Shown piece by piece: positions 16,423 to 25,114 of a DNA stretch of 44,502 nt. The position numbers and the translations under genes are program-made. Under the pieces are notes generated by a model. It did not search any database. It worked only from the letters and a program-made list of their open reading frames with translations, and was not told the DNA's origin. How positions within the stretch are numbered: the stretch's first letter is position 1; the number at the start of each line of letters is the position of its first letter. Source of the stretch: Flavobacteriales bacterium (GTDB taxonomy: Bacteria; Bacteroidota; Bacteroidia; DT-38); assembly GCA_013214205.1 (NCBI GenBank), contig JABSPQ010000451.1, forward strand, positions 1 to 44,502. The letters run 5' to 3'.

Positions 16423-17286
16423 ATGGGTGCTAAAAAAAATATGCTTGTAGGAATTGCTTTTTCAGAGCAATCTCAATTAATGTTAGATGAAGCGTGTGTT
16501 TTTGCGAAAGCTGCTGGTGCAGAGATTACATTACTATATGTAATTCCTCCTGGAAGGTTTTTTGACAAATCAACGTCGGCAGAAGAAATTATTCAAATTA
16601 ACGACAAGCTTAATAAATTAGCAGAGGATACTAGGAAAGCAACGGGATTGGTAATTAATACCAAAACAATTGAAGGAAAGGTTTACGGTAAAATTATTGA
16701 TGTATCTAATGAGTTAGATGTTGATTTGATTTTTATGGGAACCAATCAAGTATCTGGTATTAAAGGATCGATGGGATCTAATGCAATTAAAGTTGTTAGA
16801 GATACTGCACGTCCTGTTATTACAATTAATAGTAAAGTAAAACCTCACAATTGCGACGTAATTGTAGTTCCTTTAGATCTTTCTAAAGGAACTAAGGAAA
16901 AAATCGCATACGCTATTGAATACGCTCATTATTTCAATGCTACTCTTAAATTAATGACTGTTTTAAAATCTGATGACGCTAATGCTGTCAATCGGTTAAT
17001 GCGTCAGATTGCTTCTGTGAAAGGAATTGTTGAAGAAAAAAAGATTAATTGCACAGCAGAGGTTGTTAAGTCTTCTAGTTCTAGCGAAAAATTCTCTGAT
17101 TCGATTCTTAATTATGCGAAAGACAATGATGCGGATTTAATTATGATAATGACGCAACAAGAGAACGAAATATCTGAATTCTTTGTTGGTTCTGCCGCTC
17201 AAGAAATAATGAACAATTCGGAAATTCCGGTAATGAGCATTGTGCCATCACCAGAAAATCCATTGTTAATTTCTAATAGATTTTAA
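16423..17286 (+). CDS. Universal stress protein, two Usp domains in tandem
   Basis: The 287 residues are two fused UspA folds (about 4-140 and 146-280), each an alternating alpha/beta unit. The first keeps DLIFMGTNQVSG followed by GSMGSNAIKVVRDTARPVI, close to the ATP-binding G-x-x-G-(9)-G-S pattern. The second ends with FFVGSAAQEIMNNSEIPVMSI. Tandem Usp proteins of this size are common in Bacteroidota and are linked to stress and starvation survival. The stop overlaps the stop of the convergent DUF4197 gene by 4 nt. The leader has two mutually exclusive short hairpins at 16283-16309 with no T-run. Confidence 0.85.
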   Translation: MGAKKNMLVGIAFSEQSQLMLDEACVFAKAAGAEITLLYVIPPGRFFDKSTSAEEIIQINDKLNKLAEDTRKATGLVINTKTIEGKVYGKIIDVSNELDVDLIFMGTNQVSGIKGSMGSNAIKVVRDTARPVITINSKVKPHNCDVIVVPLDLSKGTKEKIAYAIEYAHYFNATLKLMTVLKSDDANAVNRLMRQIASVKGIVEEKKINCTAEVVKSSSSSEKFSDSILNYAKDNDADLIMIMTQQENEISEFFVGSAAQEIMNNSEIPVMSIVPSPENPLLISNRF

Positions 17287-18044
17287 TCTAACGAAGAGAA
17301 TACCTTTTTAAGAACATCGGTAACTCGTGCCATTGGATCTAATCTGATTTTAGCTTCTTCCTTTTCCACTAAAGTAAAGATGCCTTGTAGTGCTCTTTCT
17401 ATTACATACTTTTCGAGGTCAGGATCCTTGTCTTCTGTAAAAGGAATCTTGTTGTAAGTATTAATAAGAGGTGTCCAATATTTGGTAACCTGCACCGTGT
17501 TTAATGCTTCGGCAACAATTGGCTGAAAGGCTGCTTTAAGTTCGGCTGTTGTTTTGGATTTTAAATAAAGCGTAGCTGCATTCTTTTCTCCTTTCAAAAT
17601 TTTAGCTCCGTCTGCAATAGTCATATCTCTTACTGCATTGCTAAAAATAATGAACGCTTTCTTACTGCTTTCTTCAGCGGCTCTATTAAGTGTAGTTTCA
17701 AACTCGGCTACCTTTTTCTCCATGCCCATTTTAATCAACTTCTCTTTTACCTCAATAGCATCGGGAGGGAAAGGAAGTCGTATTAAACTGTTGGCATTAA
17801 ACCCATCTGCTTTAGATACATTTTCTGTTACTATTTTAGCACCTCTGGTTAAGGCCTCTTTTAAACCGTTGGTAATCTCTCCAGATGTTAATGCTTTTAC
17901 AACAGGCGTTTCGGTTGTAGGAACTGTTGCAACGCTCTTAACAGTGTTTAGTAGGTCTGTTGTATTAATTTGAGAACAGGCACTAAAGGAGACCCCTAAT
18001 GACGCATGTATTAATGTTTTTAAAACAGTCTTCTTTAAATTCAT
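17283..18044 (-). CDS. DUF4197 domain protein (probable lipoprotein or secreted)
   Basis: The 253 residues have a positively charged, hydrophobic N-terminus ending in GVSFSACSQIN, where Cys23 could be a lipobox Cys, although the residue at -3 is not ideal. The rest is the all-helical DUF4197 domain: SGEITNGLKEALTRGAKI, then FPPDAIEVKEKLIKMG, AVRDMTIADGAKILKG and a C-terminal ALQGIFTLVEKEEAKIRLDP. These blocks are conserved in this widespread proteobacterial and Bacteroidota family of unknown function. It is monocistronic and converges on the Usp gene, sharing the last 4 nt with it. Confidence 0.85.
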   Translation of the reverse strand: MNLKKTVLKTLIHASLGVSFSACSQINTTDLLNTVKSVATVPTTETPVVKALTSGEITNGLKEALTRGAKIVTENVSKADGFNANSLIRLPFPPDAIEVKEKLIKMGMEKKVAEFETTLNRAAEESSKKAFIIFSNAVRDMTIADGAKILKGEKNAATLYLKSKTTAELKAAFQPIVAEALNTVQVTKYWTPLINTYNKIPFTEDKDPDLEKYVIERALQGIFTLVEKEEAKIRLDPMARVTDVLKKVFSSLD

Positions 18045-18112
18045 ATTAAGCTAATTTTATTGTTTGTAATGGCATATCAACTACTTTGCCAAAGTAAATA
18101 TAAATAAGAATT

Positions 18113-19339
18113 GTGAAGGCGGAAATAATAACCATTGGAGATGAAATATTAATTGGTCAGATTGTGGATACAAATTCTGCTTGGATGGCCGATCGACTTG
18201 AATCCAGTGGGGTAAAAGTTGTACAGGTAACTACAATTTCCGATAATGAAGTGTCTATTTTAAATGCTTTGGAAGGTGCTAAATCAAGGGCCGATATTGT
18301 TTTAATGACAGGCGGTTTAGGGCCTACAAATGATGACATTACCAAGCTTGCTTTGTGTAAATACTTTCAATCTAATCTCGAAATTAGCAATACTGTGCTT
18401 CAGGATGTAGAGGCTGTTTTTAGTCGATTTAATTCGGTTGTTTCTGATATTAATAAGCAACAGGCCGAAGTGCCAAGTAATTGTACCGTAATTAGAAATC
18501 CGAATGGAACCGCGCCTGGTATGTGGTTTGATGAAGACAATACTATATATGTATCTATGCCCGGTGTGCCTCACGAAATGAAGGTAATGATTGACAAAAG
18601 TATTATCCCAATGTTAAAGGAGAAATATACTTTACCAGTCATTATTCATAAAACAATTCTTACACATGGAATAGGGGAGTCTCGACTAGCTGAAATGATG
18701 GAAGACTGGGAGGCATCTTTGGCAGATACTCAGATTAAATTGGCTTATTTACCCGCTCCGGGTATGGTGCGGCTAAGATTAAGTGGAAGCGATGCCGAGC
18801 AAATTGAAAACAAATTGCAACAGCTGCTTCCAATTATAAAGGAGCATGTTTTTGGCTTTGGAAAAGAAACGCTAGAAAGTGTCGTGATTGATTTACTGAG
18901 AAAAAACAAAAAAACGGTATCTACTGCCGAAAGTTGTACTGGTGGATATACGTCACATTTAATTACGTCTGTTGCGGGAAGTTCAGAAGTATATGTGGGA
19001 AGTGTTGTAGCATATAAGAATGATGTAAAAGAAAGAATACTAAATGTTGATCCAGAAATTATTAATCAACATGGGGCAGTTAGTAAAGAAGTTGCCGAAT
19101 TAATGGCTTTAGGAATAAAAAATAAAATGGATTCCGACTACTCAATTTCTACTACAGGAATTGCAGGACCGAGTGGAGGAACTGAAGAGAAACCTGTTGG
19201 AACTGTCTGGATAGCAATTGCATTTGAAGATACGGTAATATCGAAAACGTTTAAATTTGGCGACAATAGAGAGCGGAATATTAGGCGTTCGGCATTGGCT
19301 GCACTCGACATGTTGAGAAGAGAATTGCTTTCTGTATAG
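18113..19339 (+). CDS. cinA: CinA family protein (competence/damage-inducible protein A)
   Basis: The 408 residues start with a GTG codon at 18113, which gives KAEIITIGDEILIGQIVDTNS, the invariant opening of the MoaB/MogA-like N-terminal domain (about 1-170) with the TGGLGPTNDD motif. The C-terminal CinA domain (about 250-405) has AESCTGG at 272-278 and STTGIAGPSGGTEEKPVGTVW. The C-terminal domain is an NMN deamidase and the N-terminal COG1058 domain an ADP-ribose pyrophosphatase-type enzyme, so the protein acts in pyridine nucleotide recycling. It precedes rpmB, the usual order in Bacteroidota. Confidence 0.93.
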   Translation: MKAEIITIGDEILIGQIVDTNSAWMADRLESSGVKVVQVTTISDNEVSILNALEGAKSRADIVLMTGGLGPTNDDITKLALCKYFQSNLEISNTVLQDVEAVFSRFNSVVSDINKQQAEVPSNCTVIRNPNGTAPGMWFDEDNTIYVSMPGVPHEMKVMIDKSIIPMLKEKYTLPVIIHKTILTHGIGESRLAEMMEDWEASLADTQIKLAYLPAPGMVRLRLSGSDAEQIENKLQQLLPIIKEHVFGFGKETLESVVIDLLRKNKKTVSTAESCTGGYTSHLITSVAGSSEVYVGSVVAYKNDVKERILNVDPEIINQHGAVSKEVAELMALGIKNKMDSDYSISTTGIAGPSGGTEEKPVGTVWIAIAFEDTVISKTFKFGDNRERNIRRSALAALDMLRRELLSV

Positions 19340-19346
19340 CAAATTG

Positions 19347-19378
19347 TTGCGAGTTCAAGATAAATTCCATTATATTTG
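19347..19378 (+). promoter_or_regulatory. Promoter of rpmB (TTG-N21-TATATTTG)
   Basis: TTG at 19347-19349 is followed after 21 nt by TATATTTG (19371-19378), an exact TAnnTTTG -7 box. The predicted start is about 25 nt before the rpmB ATG at 19412. Spacing is identical to the rpmG promoter. Confidence 0.7.
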
Positions 19379-19411
19379 CACTCGTTTTGTAGAAAAAAAT
19401 AATAAAAGAAG

Positions 19412-19648
19412 ATGTCAAGAATTTGTCAAATCACTGGAAAGGCAGTAATGTCGGGTAATAACGTGTCTCACTCTAAAAGGAGAACAAAAAGAAAGTTTTA
19501 CCCAAATCTTCAAACTAAGAAGTTTTATATTCCTGAAGAGGATAAATTCATCACGCTTAAGATTTCTGCAAAAGGTATCAGAATCATCAACAAAAAAGGT
19601 GTGGCTGCTACGATCAAAGAAGCGAAAGCTAAAGGATTCTACAAATAG
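19412..19648 (+). CDS. rpmB: 50S ribosomal protein L28 (bL28)
   Basis: The 78 residues open with [21 protein letters not shown], typical of bL28, followed by the basic block [20 protein letters not shown] and a C-terminal [20 protein letters not shown]. Length is normal for Bacteroidota. It has its own strong promoter. In most Bacteroidota rpmG follows directly, but here an M1 peptidase gene lies between. Confidence 0.96.
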   Translation: MSRICQITGKAVMSGNNVSHSKRRTKRKFYPNLQTKKFYIPEEDKFITLKISAKGIRIINKKGVAATIKEAKAKGFYK

Positions 19649-19695
19649 TACTTTTTTACTACCCATTTTCCTGTTCACATATAAACTGTAATCTC

Positions 19696-19703
19696 TACTT
19701 TTG
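19696..19703 (+). promoter_or_regulatory. -7 box (TACTTTTG) for the M1 peptidase gene
   Basis: An exact TAnnTTTG match 18 nt before the ATG at 19722. No TTG lies at the expected distance upstream, so the -33 element is weak or absent. Confidence 0.4.
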
Positions 19704-19721
19704 ATCAAGCATTGATTGATT

Positions 19722-21368
19722 ATGAGGTATTGCGTTTATATATTCCTATTTACTTGTTTAACTGCAAGTGCTGCGGCTCAAACATTTAGTCGGGCAGATT
19801 CCCTACGCGGTGGCTTAACCGATTTAAGAACCTGCTACGACGTTTACTTCTACGATTTAACCATTGAAGTTAATGCCATCGAAAGATCCATTAAGGGAAG
19901 CAACCGCATCTTATATCATATAGAAAAAGATTTCGACCGATTTCAAATTGACTTATTTGAAAACATGTCGATAGACAGTATTCTTTGGCAAGAAAAGTCC
20001 ATCTCATACAAAAGAGAATTTAATGCCGTATTTGTTGAGTTTCCCGAAACTCAACATAAAGGAAAGCTAGGCGAAGTAGAAGTTTATTATAGCGGAAAAC
20101 CTCAAGTTGCAGAAAACGCCCCTTGGGACGGTGGATTCGTTTGGGAAAAAGACAATAATAATAACGATTGGATAGGTGTGGCTTGCGAAGGTACTGGTGC
20201 AAGTTTGTGGTGGCCAAATAAAGATCATGGATATGATGAGCCAGATAGTATGATAATCCGCGGTTTAATTCCATCAGAGTTGAAATTTATATCTAATGGA
20301 AACTTGATAAAAACAGAAAGCCTTCCAGAGGAAAAACTCGAAATGTCGGAATGGTTTGTGAGCTACCCCATCAACAACTACAACGTTTCAATTTATATCG
20401 GCGATTATGTTCATATTGAAGACAGTTGTTTGAATGGAGGTAAAATGCTCGCCTTAGACTACTATGTTCTGTCGTATAATAAGGAGGAAGCCATTAAACA
20501 ATTCGAACAAGTTAAGCCAATGTTAGAGAGCTACGAGCATTTTTTCGGACCATATCCGTTCTTTAGAGATGGCTTCGCGCTGGTAGAAACATCTTATTTA
20601 GGCATGGAGCATCAAAGTGCAATTGCTTACGGAAACAACTATCAATCGGGGTATCGAGGTGCACTTAAACCCGGAACTGGCAACGATTTTCTTTTTGACT
20701 ATTTATTGATTCACGAAACCGCTCACGAATATTGGGGAAATAATGTTTCCATGGCCGACATGGCTGATATGTGGATTCATGAATCGTTTGGCACATATAC
20801 AGAATGCTTGTACATAGAGTATTTAATGAGCTACGAAAAGGCAATGGCATACGTTAATGGTGCTAAGGATAGGATTTCGAACGATAGGCCTATTATTGGC
20901 GAGTACAATGTTAATCATGAAGGAAGTGGTGACATGTATTTAAAAGGAGCTTTAATGCTCAATACAATCCGTCACGTTATCGACAATGATGAAACCTGGT
21001 TTAAAATAATTAAAGGCATTCAAAAAGATTTTGCTCTCCAACAAATTACTACTCCTGATATTGTTAATTATATAAATAAACATGCTGGTAAAGATTTAAC
21101 CAATATTTTTGATCAGTACTTAAAATACAGTAATCCGCCTATTTTTAAATATCGTATCGTGAAGGTGTATGGCGTATATAATGTTGAGTATAAATGGGAT
21201 GCCGATGTTGATGGGTTTGATATGCCAATTAAAATATCAGTTAAAAAAGGGGAGCCTGTGTTTATTTATCCAACAAATAAATGGCAGTTTATGAAGTTGG
21301 ATAGCAAGGAATTAGACTCCTTCTCGGTAATGGAAAATTTGTTCTATGTAAAAGTTATTGAAGAGTAG
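19722..21368 (+). CDS. Secreted M1 family zinc aminopeptidase
   Basis: I choose the ATG at 19722 (548 residues) over an upstream in-frame TTG at 19716, since MRYCVYIFLFTCLTASAAAQ is a complete signal peptide. The gluzincin site is intact: HETAHEYWG with His331, Glu332 and His335, and the third ligand Glu354 in WIHESFGTYTE, the normal x18 spacing. The substrate-amino-group motif is GMEHQ (294-298) in place of GAMEN, a variant seen in other M1 branches. The N-terminal beta domain (about 25-245) precedes the catalytic domain. At 548 residues it lacks the large C-terminal helical domain of PepN. It probably trims peptides in the periplasm. It lies between rpmB and rpmG with its own -7 box, which suggests insertion into an old ribosomal gene block. 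Confidence 0.9.
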   Translation: MRYCVYIFLFTCLTASAAAQTFSRADSLRGGLTDLRTCYDVYFYDLTIEVNAIERSIKGSNRILYHIEKDFDRFQIDLFENMSIDSILWQEKSISYKREFNAVFVEFPETQHKGKLGEVEVYYSGKPQVAENAPWDGGFVWEKDNNNNDWIGVACEGTGASLWWPNKDHGYDEPDSMIIRGLIPSELKFISNGNLIKTESLPEEKLEMSEWFVSYPINNYNVSIYIGDYVHIEDSCLNGGKMLALDYYVLSYNKEEAIKQFEQVKPMLESYEHFFGPYPFFRDGFALVETSYLGMEHQSAIAYGNNYQSGYRGALKPGTGNDFLFDYLLIHETAHEYWGNNVSMADMADMWIHESFGTYTECLYIEYLMSYEKAMAYVNGAKDRISNDRPIIGEYNVNHEGSGDMYLKGALMLNTIRHVIDNDETWFKIIKGIQKDFALQQITTPDIVNYINKHAGKDLTNIFDQYLKYSNPPIFKYRIVKVYGVYNVEYKWDADVDGFDMPIKISVKKGEPVFIYPTNKWQFMKLDSKELDSFSVMENLFYVKVIEE

Positions 21369-21378
21369 TGCAAAACCT

Positions 21379-21410
21379 TGCGATAATTGGATAATATTAT
21401 TTACTTTTGC
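21379..21410 (+). promoter_or_regulatory. Promoter of rpmG (TTG-N21-TACTTTTG)
   Basis: TTG at 21379-21381, 21 nt spacer, TACTTTTG at 21403-21410, an exact TAnnTTTG box 18 nt before the rpmG start codon. Same geometry as the rpmB promoter. Confidence 0.7.
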
Positions 21411-21428
21411 ACCTCTTAATTAATTGAA

Positions 21429-21611
21429 ATGGCTAAAAAAGGAAATAGAGTACAGGTAATACTTCAGTGCACCGAGCATAAGGAGAGTGGAATGGCGGGA
21501 ATGTCTAGATACATTACGACTAAGAACAAAAAGAACACTCCAGAAAGAATTGAGTTAAAGAAATACAATCCTGTATTGAAAAAACACACAGTTCACAAAG
21601 AAATTAAATAA
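21429..21611 (+). CDS. rpmG: 50S ribosomal protein L33 (bL33)
   Basis: The 60 residues, [20 protein letters not shown] through [24 protein letters not shown], are the full bL33 pattern. The N-terminal cysteine is a single Cys in QCTEH, not the Cys4 zinc ribbon, so this is the zinc-independent (C-) type. It is followed after 6 nt by the DUF4295 gene. Confidence 0.95.
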   Translation: MAKKGNRVQVILQCTEHKESGMAGMSRYITTKNKKNTPERIELKKYNPVLKKHTVHKEIK

Positions 21612-21617
21612 TAAGTT

Positions 21618-21773
21618 ATGGCTAAGAAAGTAGTTGCTACGTTAGGTAAAGGTGGTGGTAAAGATTTTACCAAAGTAATTAAGTTGGTTAAGCAAAGAGG
21701 AAACGGTGCTTACCAATTCAAAGAGGAAATTGTACACAAAGACAAAGTGAAAGACTTTTTCGCTAAGAGTTAA
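21618..21773 (+). CDS. DUF4295 small basic protein (Bacteroidota ribosomal-operon peptide)
   Basis: This is a 51-residue ORF: MAKKVVATLGKGGGKDFTKV, then IKLVKQRGNGAYQFKEEIVH, ending KDKVKDFFAKS. It matches the DUF4295 pattern (MAKK-x-VA, K-x-I-K-x-V-K, G-A-Y-x-F-x-E, V-x-D-F) that in Bacteroidota always follows rpmG. It is lysine-rich and probably binds the ribosome or rRNA. The stop is just before the terminator at 21793. Confidence 0.92.
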   Translation: MAKKVVATLGKGGGKDFTKVIKLVKQRGNGAYQFKEEIVHKDKVKDFFAKS

Positions 21774-21792
21774 TTTCCCGTTCACGAAATTT

Positions 21793-21828
21793 AAAAGCTT
21801 CTTTCAATTTTTGAGAGAAGCTTTTTTT
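21793..21828 (+). terminator. Rho-independent terminator after rpmG-DUF4295
   Basis: AAGCTTCTTTC (21795-21805) pairs with GAGAGAAGCTT (21813-21823) with one mismatch, followed by a run of T to 21828. It lies between the DUF4295 stop and the ftsY start at 21841, which argues against the TTG start for ftsY at 21811 inside the stem. Confidence 0.85.
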
Positions 21829-21840
21829 ATATATTACATT

Positions 21841-22803
21841 ATGATTTTTCACGCATTTTTCGGACTATTCTCTAAGGAGAAGAAAGAAGACCTAAGCAAG
21901 GGCCTTGAAAAAACGAAGGAAAGCGTTTTTCAAAAAATCGGTCGGGCTGTTGCAGGTAAATCCACTGTGGATGCGGATGTATTAGATAACTTAGAAGAAA
22001 TACTTGTTACTTCTGATGTTGGAGTAGATACCACCATTAAAATTATTGAAAGAGTAGAAAAACGAGTTGCTGAAAATAAATATTTAGGAACTTCCGAACT
22101 CAACACAATTCTTAAAGAAGAAATAGGGAATCTATTAGAAGAAGTTGATTCTGGCAACGAAACAGAATTTACTATACCACAACAAAGCGATCCATATGTA
22201 ATTATGGTGGTTGGCATTAATGGAGTTGGTAAAACAACTACCATTGGTAAACTGGCCTACCAATTTAAAAAAGCGGGTAAAAAAGTATTGATTGGAGCAG
22301 CAGATACATTTAGAGCTGCCGCAATAGAGCAATTACAAGTTTGGGCCGAAAGGGTAGACGTGCCAATTGTGATGCAAAAAATTGGTTCAGATCCTGCTTC
22401 GGTTGCCTTTGATACGTTGGAATCGGGCAAAAAACAAGATGTAGATGTTATTTTAATTGATACAGCCGGAAGACTGCACAACAAGATTAATTTGATGAAC
22501 GAACTTTCTAAGATTAAGAAAGTAATGCAAAAGGTAATTCCAAATGCTCCTCACGAGGTATTGTTGGTGTTAGATGCGTCTATTGGTCAGAATGCGATTG
22601 AGCAAGCCCGCCAATTTTCTAATGCTACCGAGGTAACTGCTTTGGCCATGACAAAATTAGATGGTACTGCTAAAGGTGGTGTGATTTTAGGAATTTCAGA
22701 TCAGTTTAAAATTCCTGTTAAATACATTGGGTTGGGAGAGAAGAAGGAAGATTTGCAAGTATTTAACAAGCGTGCCTACGTGGACGCATTATTTGGTGAA
22801 TAA
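21841..22803 (+). CDS. ftsY: Signal recognition particle receptor FtsY
   Basis: The start is the ATG at 21841 (320 residues). MIFHAFFGLFSKEKKEDLSK is the usual short amphipathic membrane-targeting helix, with no acidic A domain, as in other Bacteroidota. The N domain runs to about 110 and the G domain follows with GINGVGKTTT at about 125-134, DTFRAAA, DTAGR at 207-211, TKLDG at 271-275 and the closing GLGEKKEDLQVF. FtsY docks ribosome-SRP complexes at the membrane through reciprocal GTPase activation. The stop TAA abuts the rimO ATG (22801-22804), so the two are coupled. Confidence 0.95.
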   Translation: MIFHAFFGLFSKEKKEDLSKGLEKTKESVFQKIGRAVAGKSTVDADVLDNLEEILVTSDVGVDTTIKIIERVEKRVAENKYLGTSELNTILKEEIGNLLEEVDSGNETEFTIPQQSDPYVIMVVGINGVGKTTTIGKLAYQFKKAGKKVLIGAADTFRAAAIEQLQVWAERVDVPIVMQKIGSDPASVAFDTLESGKKQDVDVILIDTAGRLHNKINLMNELSKIKKVMQKVIPNAPHEVLLVLDASIGQNAIEQARQFSNATEVTALAMTKLDGTAKGGVILGISDQFKIPVKYIGLGEKKEDLQVFNKRAYVDALFGE

Positions 22804-24117
22804 ATGAAGACCAAAACCCTCAAAAAAAATAAAGTAAACGTAATCACCTTAGGGTGTTCAAAAAACATTTATGATTCGGAAGTGCTGATGGGGCAACTGA
22901 AGAACAATAAATTTGATGTTGTTCACGAATCTAACGACGACGATATTTCTACAGTAATAATAAATACTTGTGGATTTATAGAGACAGCTAAACAAGAATC
23001 GATAGATACCATTCTGCAATACGCGCAAGGTAAAAAAGACGGTCTGATTGAAAAGCTTTACGTTACTGGTTGTTTATCGGAACGCTACCGCGACGACCTT
23101 AGAAAAGAAAATCTTGGAGTAGATGGCTTCTTTGGTACAAAAGATTTACCTCGCTTATTAAAAACGCTTAAGGCGGATTACAAGAAAGAACTTTTGGGTG
23201 AGCGATTGCTTACCACTCCTGCTCATTTTGCGTTCTTTAAAATTTCGGAGGGTTGCGACAGACCTTGCTCGTTTTGTGCCATCCCTATAATGCGTGGCAA
23301 GCACGAATCTGTTCCTATTGAGGAATTGGTATCAAGGGCCGAATCGTTGGCAAACAACGGAACAAAAGAGTTGATCTTAATTGCTCAAGATTTAACTTAT
23401 TATGGCTTGGACATTTACAAGAAAAGAAACTTGGCCGAGTTGCTCAATAAATTATCTGATGTTAAAGGAATTGAATGGATCAGGTTACATTATGCTTTCC
23501 CTACAGGTTTTCCCGAAGATATATTAGAGGTAATTAAAGAGAAATCTAATATTTGTAATTACTTAGATATTCCTCTTCAGCATATTTCCGACAATATTTT
23601 GGCTAGTATGAGAAGAGGTACTACCAAGAAAAAAACGACTGACCTTTTAATAAAAATCAAGGAAAGTGTGCCTGGAATTACGGTTAGAACCACTTTGATT
23701 ACTGGCTACCCAGGAGAAACTGAAGAAAACTTTCAGGAAATGCTGGCTTGGGTTAAAGAAATGAAATTTGATAGATTAGGCGTGTTCCCATATTCTCACG
23801 AAGACGATACGCATGCGTTTAAACTAGAAGATGATGTACCTGAAGAGGTAAAACAGTCGAGAGCGGATGAAATAATGGATGCTCAAAGCGAAATTTCGTT
23901 AGAATTGAACGAATTAAAAATTGGTAAGACTTTTAAAGTGCTTATCGATAGAAAAGAAGAAGAAGTTTACATTGGCCGTACGGAGTGCGACAGTCCTGAT
24001 GTTGACAACGAGGTTCTTATAGAAAATACTGCTCAAAATTTAATTGTTGGAAATTTTTATCAAGTAAAAATTGATTCTGCCGAACATTATGACTTATTTG
24101 GTCATGTGGTAGAATAA
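22804..24117 (+). CDS. rimO: Ribosomal protein uS12 methylthiotransferase RimO
   Basis: The 437 residues have the three methylthiotransferase domains. The N-terminal MTTase domain has cluster cysteines in LGCSKNIYDSE, INTCGF and VTGCLSERY. The radical-SAM domain has C151-x3-C155-x2-C158 (GCDRPCSFCAIP). The C-terminal TRAM domain (about 370-437) ends in YDLFGHVV. RimO adds a methylthio group to Asp88/89 of uS12. The variant YHE/DRPC spacing and the LGCSKN start distinguish it from MiaB. It begins directly at the ftsY stop and is followed after 12 nt by a folate enzyme gene. Confidence 0.95.
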   Translation: MKTKTLKKNKVNVITLGCSKNIYDSEVLMGQLKNNKFDVVHESNDDDISTVIINTCGFIETAKQESIDTILQYAQGKKDGLIEKLYVTGCLSERYRDDLRKENLGVDGFFGTKDLPRLLKTLKADYKKELLGERLLTTPAHFAFFKISEGCDRPCSFCAIPIMRGKHESVPIEELVSRAESLANNGTKELILIAQDLTYYGLDIYKKRNLAELLNKLSDVKGIEWIRLHYAFPTGFPEDILEVIKEKSNICNYLDIPLQHISDNILASMRRGTTKKKTTDLLIKIKESVPGITVRTTLITGYPGETEENFQEMLAWVKEMKFDRLGVFPYSHEDDTHAFKLEDDVPEEVKQSRADEIMDAQSEISLELNELKIGKTFKVLIDRKEEEVYIGRTECDSPDVDNEVLIENTAQNLIVGNFYQVKIDSAEHYDLFGHVVE

Positions 24118-24129
24118 ATACTTGAAACT

Positions 24130-24705
24130 ATGCTTAAAGCAGATATCCGACGACAGTTTTCGAAGTTACGATTAAGGTTCAATGCTTCGGAAATGGCCGA
24201 ATTTAGTGATGCTATATCTCAAAGTTTTTTTGAAAACGTAGATTTACGCGAGGTTAACAATGTTCACGCATTCATTCCGATGTTGAGCCGAAACGAGATT
24301 GATACAAGAGTAATTGTCAATACGTTGTGGAGTCAATTTCCAGAGATAAAAACCATCACTTCCAAAAGCGATTTTGATACCATTACCATGGAAAGCCTTG
24401 AGTTTAGCGATCAAACTCACTTTGAAGATGATGAATGGGGGATTCCGACACCCGTAAATGCAGAACATTTTAACGACAACGAGATAGATTTGATTCTGGT
24501 GCCCTTATTGGCGTTCGATTTAAATGGAATGCGTGTAGGCTATGGAAAAGCCTTCTACGATAATTTTTTAGTGGGGTGCAAGCCGGATATTATAAAGGTG
24601 GGAGTTTCAATCCTAGATCCTGTTGATGTGATTGAGGATATTTACGACCACGACATTCCGCTTACGTGCTGCATCACTCCAACCCAATTCTACGATTTTA
24701 GGTAG
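24130..24705 (+). CDS. 5-formyltetrahydrofolate cyclo-ligase
   Basis: The 191 residues start with KADIRRQFSKLRLRFN, the conserved R-x-x-x-(R/K)-x-x-R helix. They carry VPLLAFDLNGMRVGYGKAFYD, which matches the ATP/folate-binding pattern P-x-x-A-F-D-x-x-G-x-R-(L/V)-G-x-G-x-x-(Y/F)-Y-D. The enzyme converts 5-formyl-THF to 5,10-methenyl-THF with ATP. Length is normal. It probably ends the ftsY-rimO transcript. It could help recycle folate for the GcvT-type genes at the other end of the window, but nothing in the sequence ties them together. Confidence 0.9.
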   Translation: MLKADIRRQFSKLRLRFNASEMAEFSDAISQSFFENVDLREVNNVHAFIPMLSRNEIDTRVIVNTLWSQFPEIKTITSKSDFDTITMESLEFSDQTHFEDDEWGIPTPVNAEHFNDNEIDLILVPLLAFDLNGMRVGYGKAFYDNFLVGCKPDIIKVGVSILDPVDVIEDIYDHDIPLTCCITPTQFYDFR

Positions 24706-25114
24706 TAAGAAATGTGCTTTGGTTTAGCCTGTTGTCAGTAGGTCTGTGGCACTAAGTTGTAAATTAATGATACATAATTAATTAGAATGTCGGTTCACCG
24801 ATGATTATGCAAAATCATGCCGCATTTGTTTGTTCAATTGTTCGTAATAATCGGCGAACATTCGCTAATAAACGAATATCAATTGAAATATTCTGTAAGT
24901 GATTCTCTGTTAAGGAATTATTTTCTGCAATGAGCGTCATATTTGGTGAAAATTATTGGGTTGTAGCAGGTATAGACAAAAGGTTATGCATATTTTTAAT
25001 TCCAACCAGATGTATAATTAGACACCAAGGTGCATTTCTAGTTTCATTTCACAATTGCCTGTTTGTCTTTAATTCTATATCGAAAATAGAAACTTTAATT
25101 AAAACCTAGACAGA
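24706..25114. other. Intergenic region upstream of the phosphoesterase tandem
   Basis: These 409 nt are AT-rich without a supported ORF. TGTTCG/CGAACA and ATTCG/CGAAT hairpins lie side by side in about 24838-24877, framed by two CAATTG. No clear -7 box was found before the 25115 start. Confidence 0.5.

Noticed and set aside
21811-21840. TTG start of ftsY at 21811
   Set aside because: It lies inside the terminator stem of the preceding operon and adds residues unlike FtsY; the ATG at 21841 fits.
2925-24810. Shared TCACCGATGAT at about 2927 and 24796 as a repeat family
   Set aside because: Only 11 nt are shared and the flanks differ; several such pairs are expected by chance in 44 kb.
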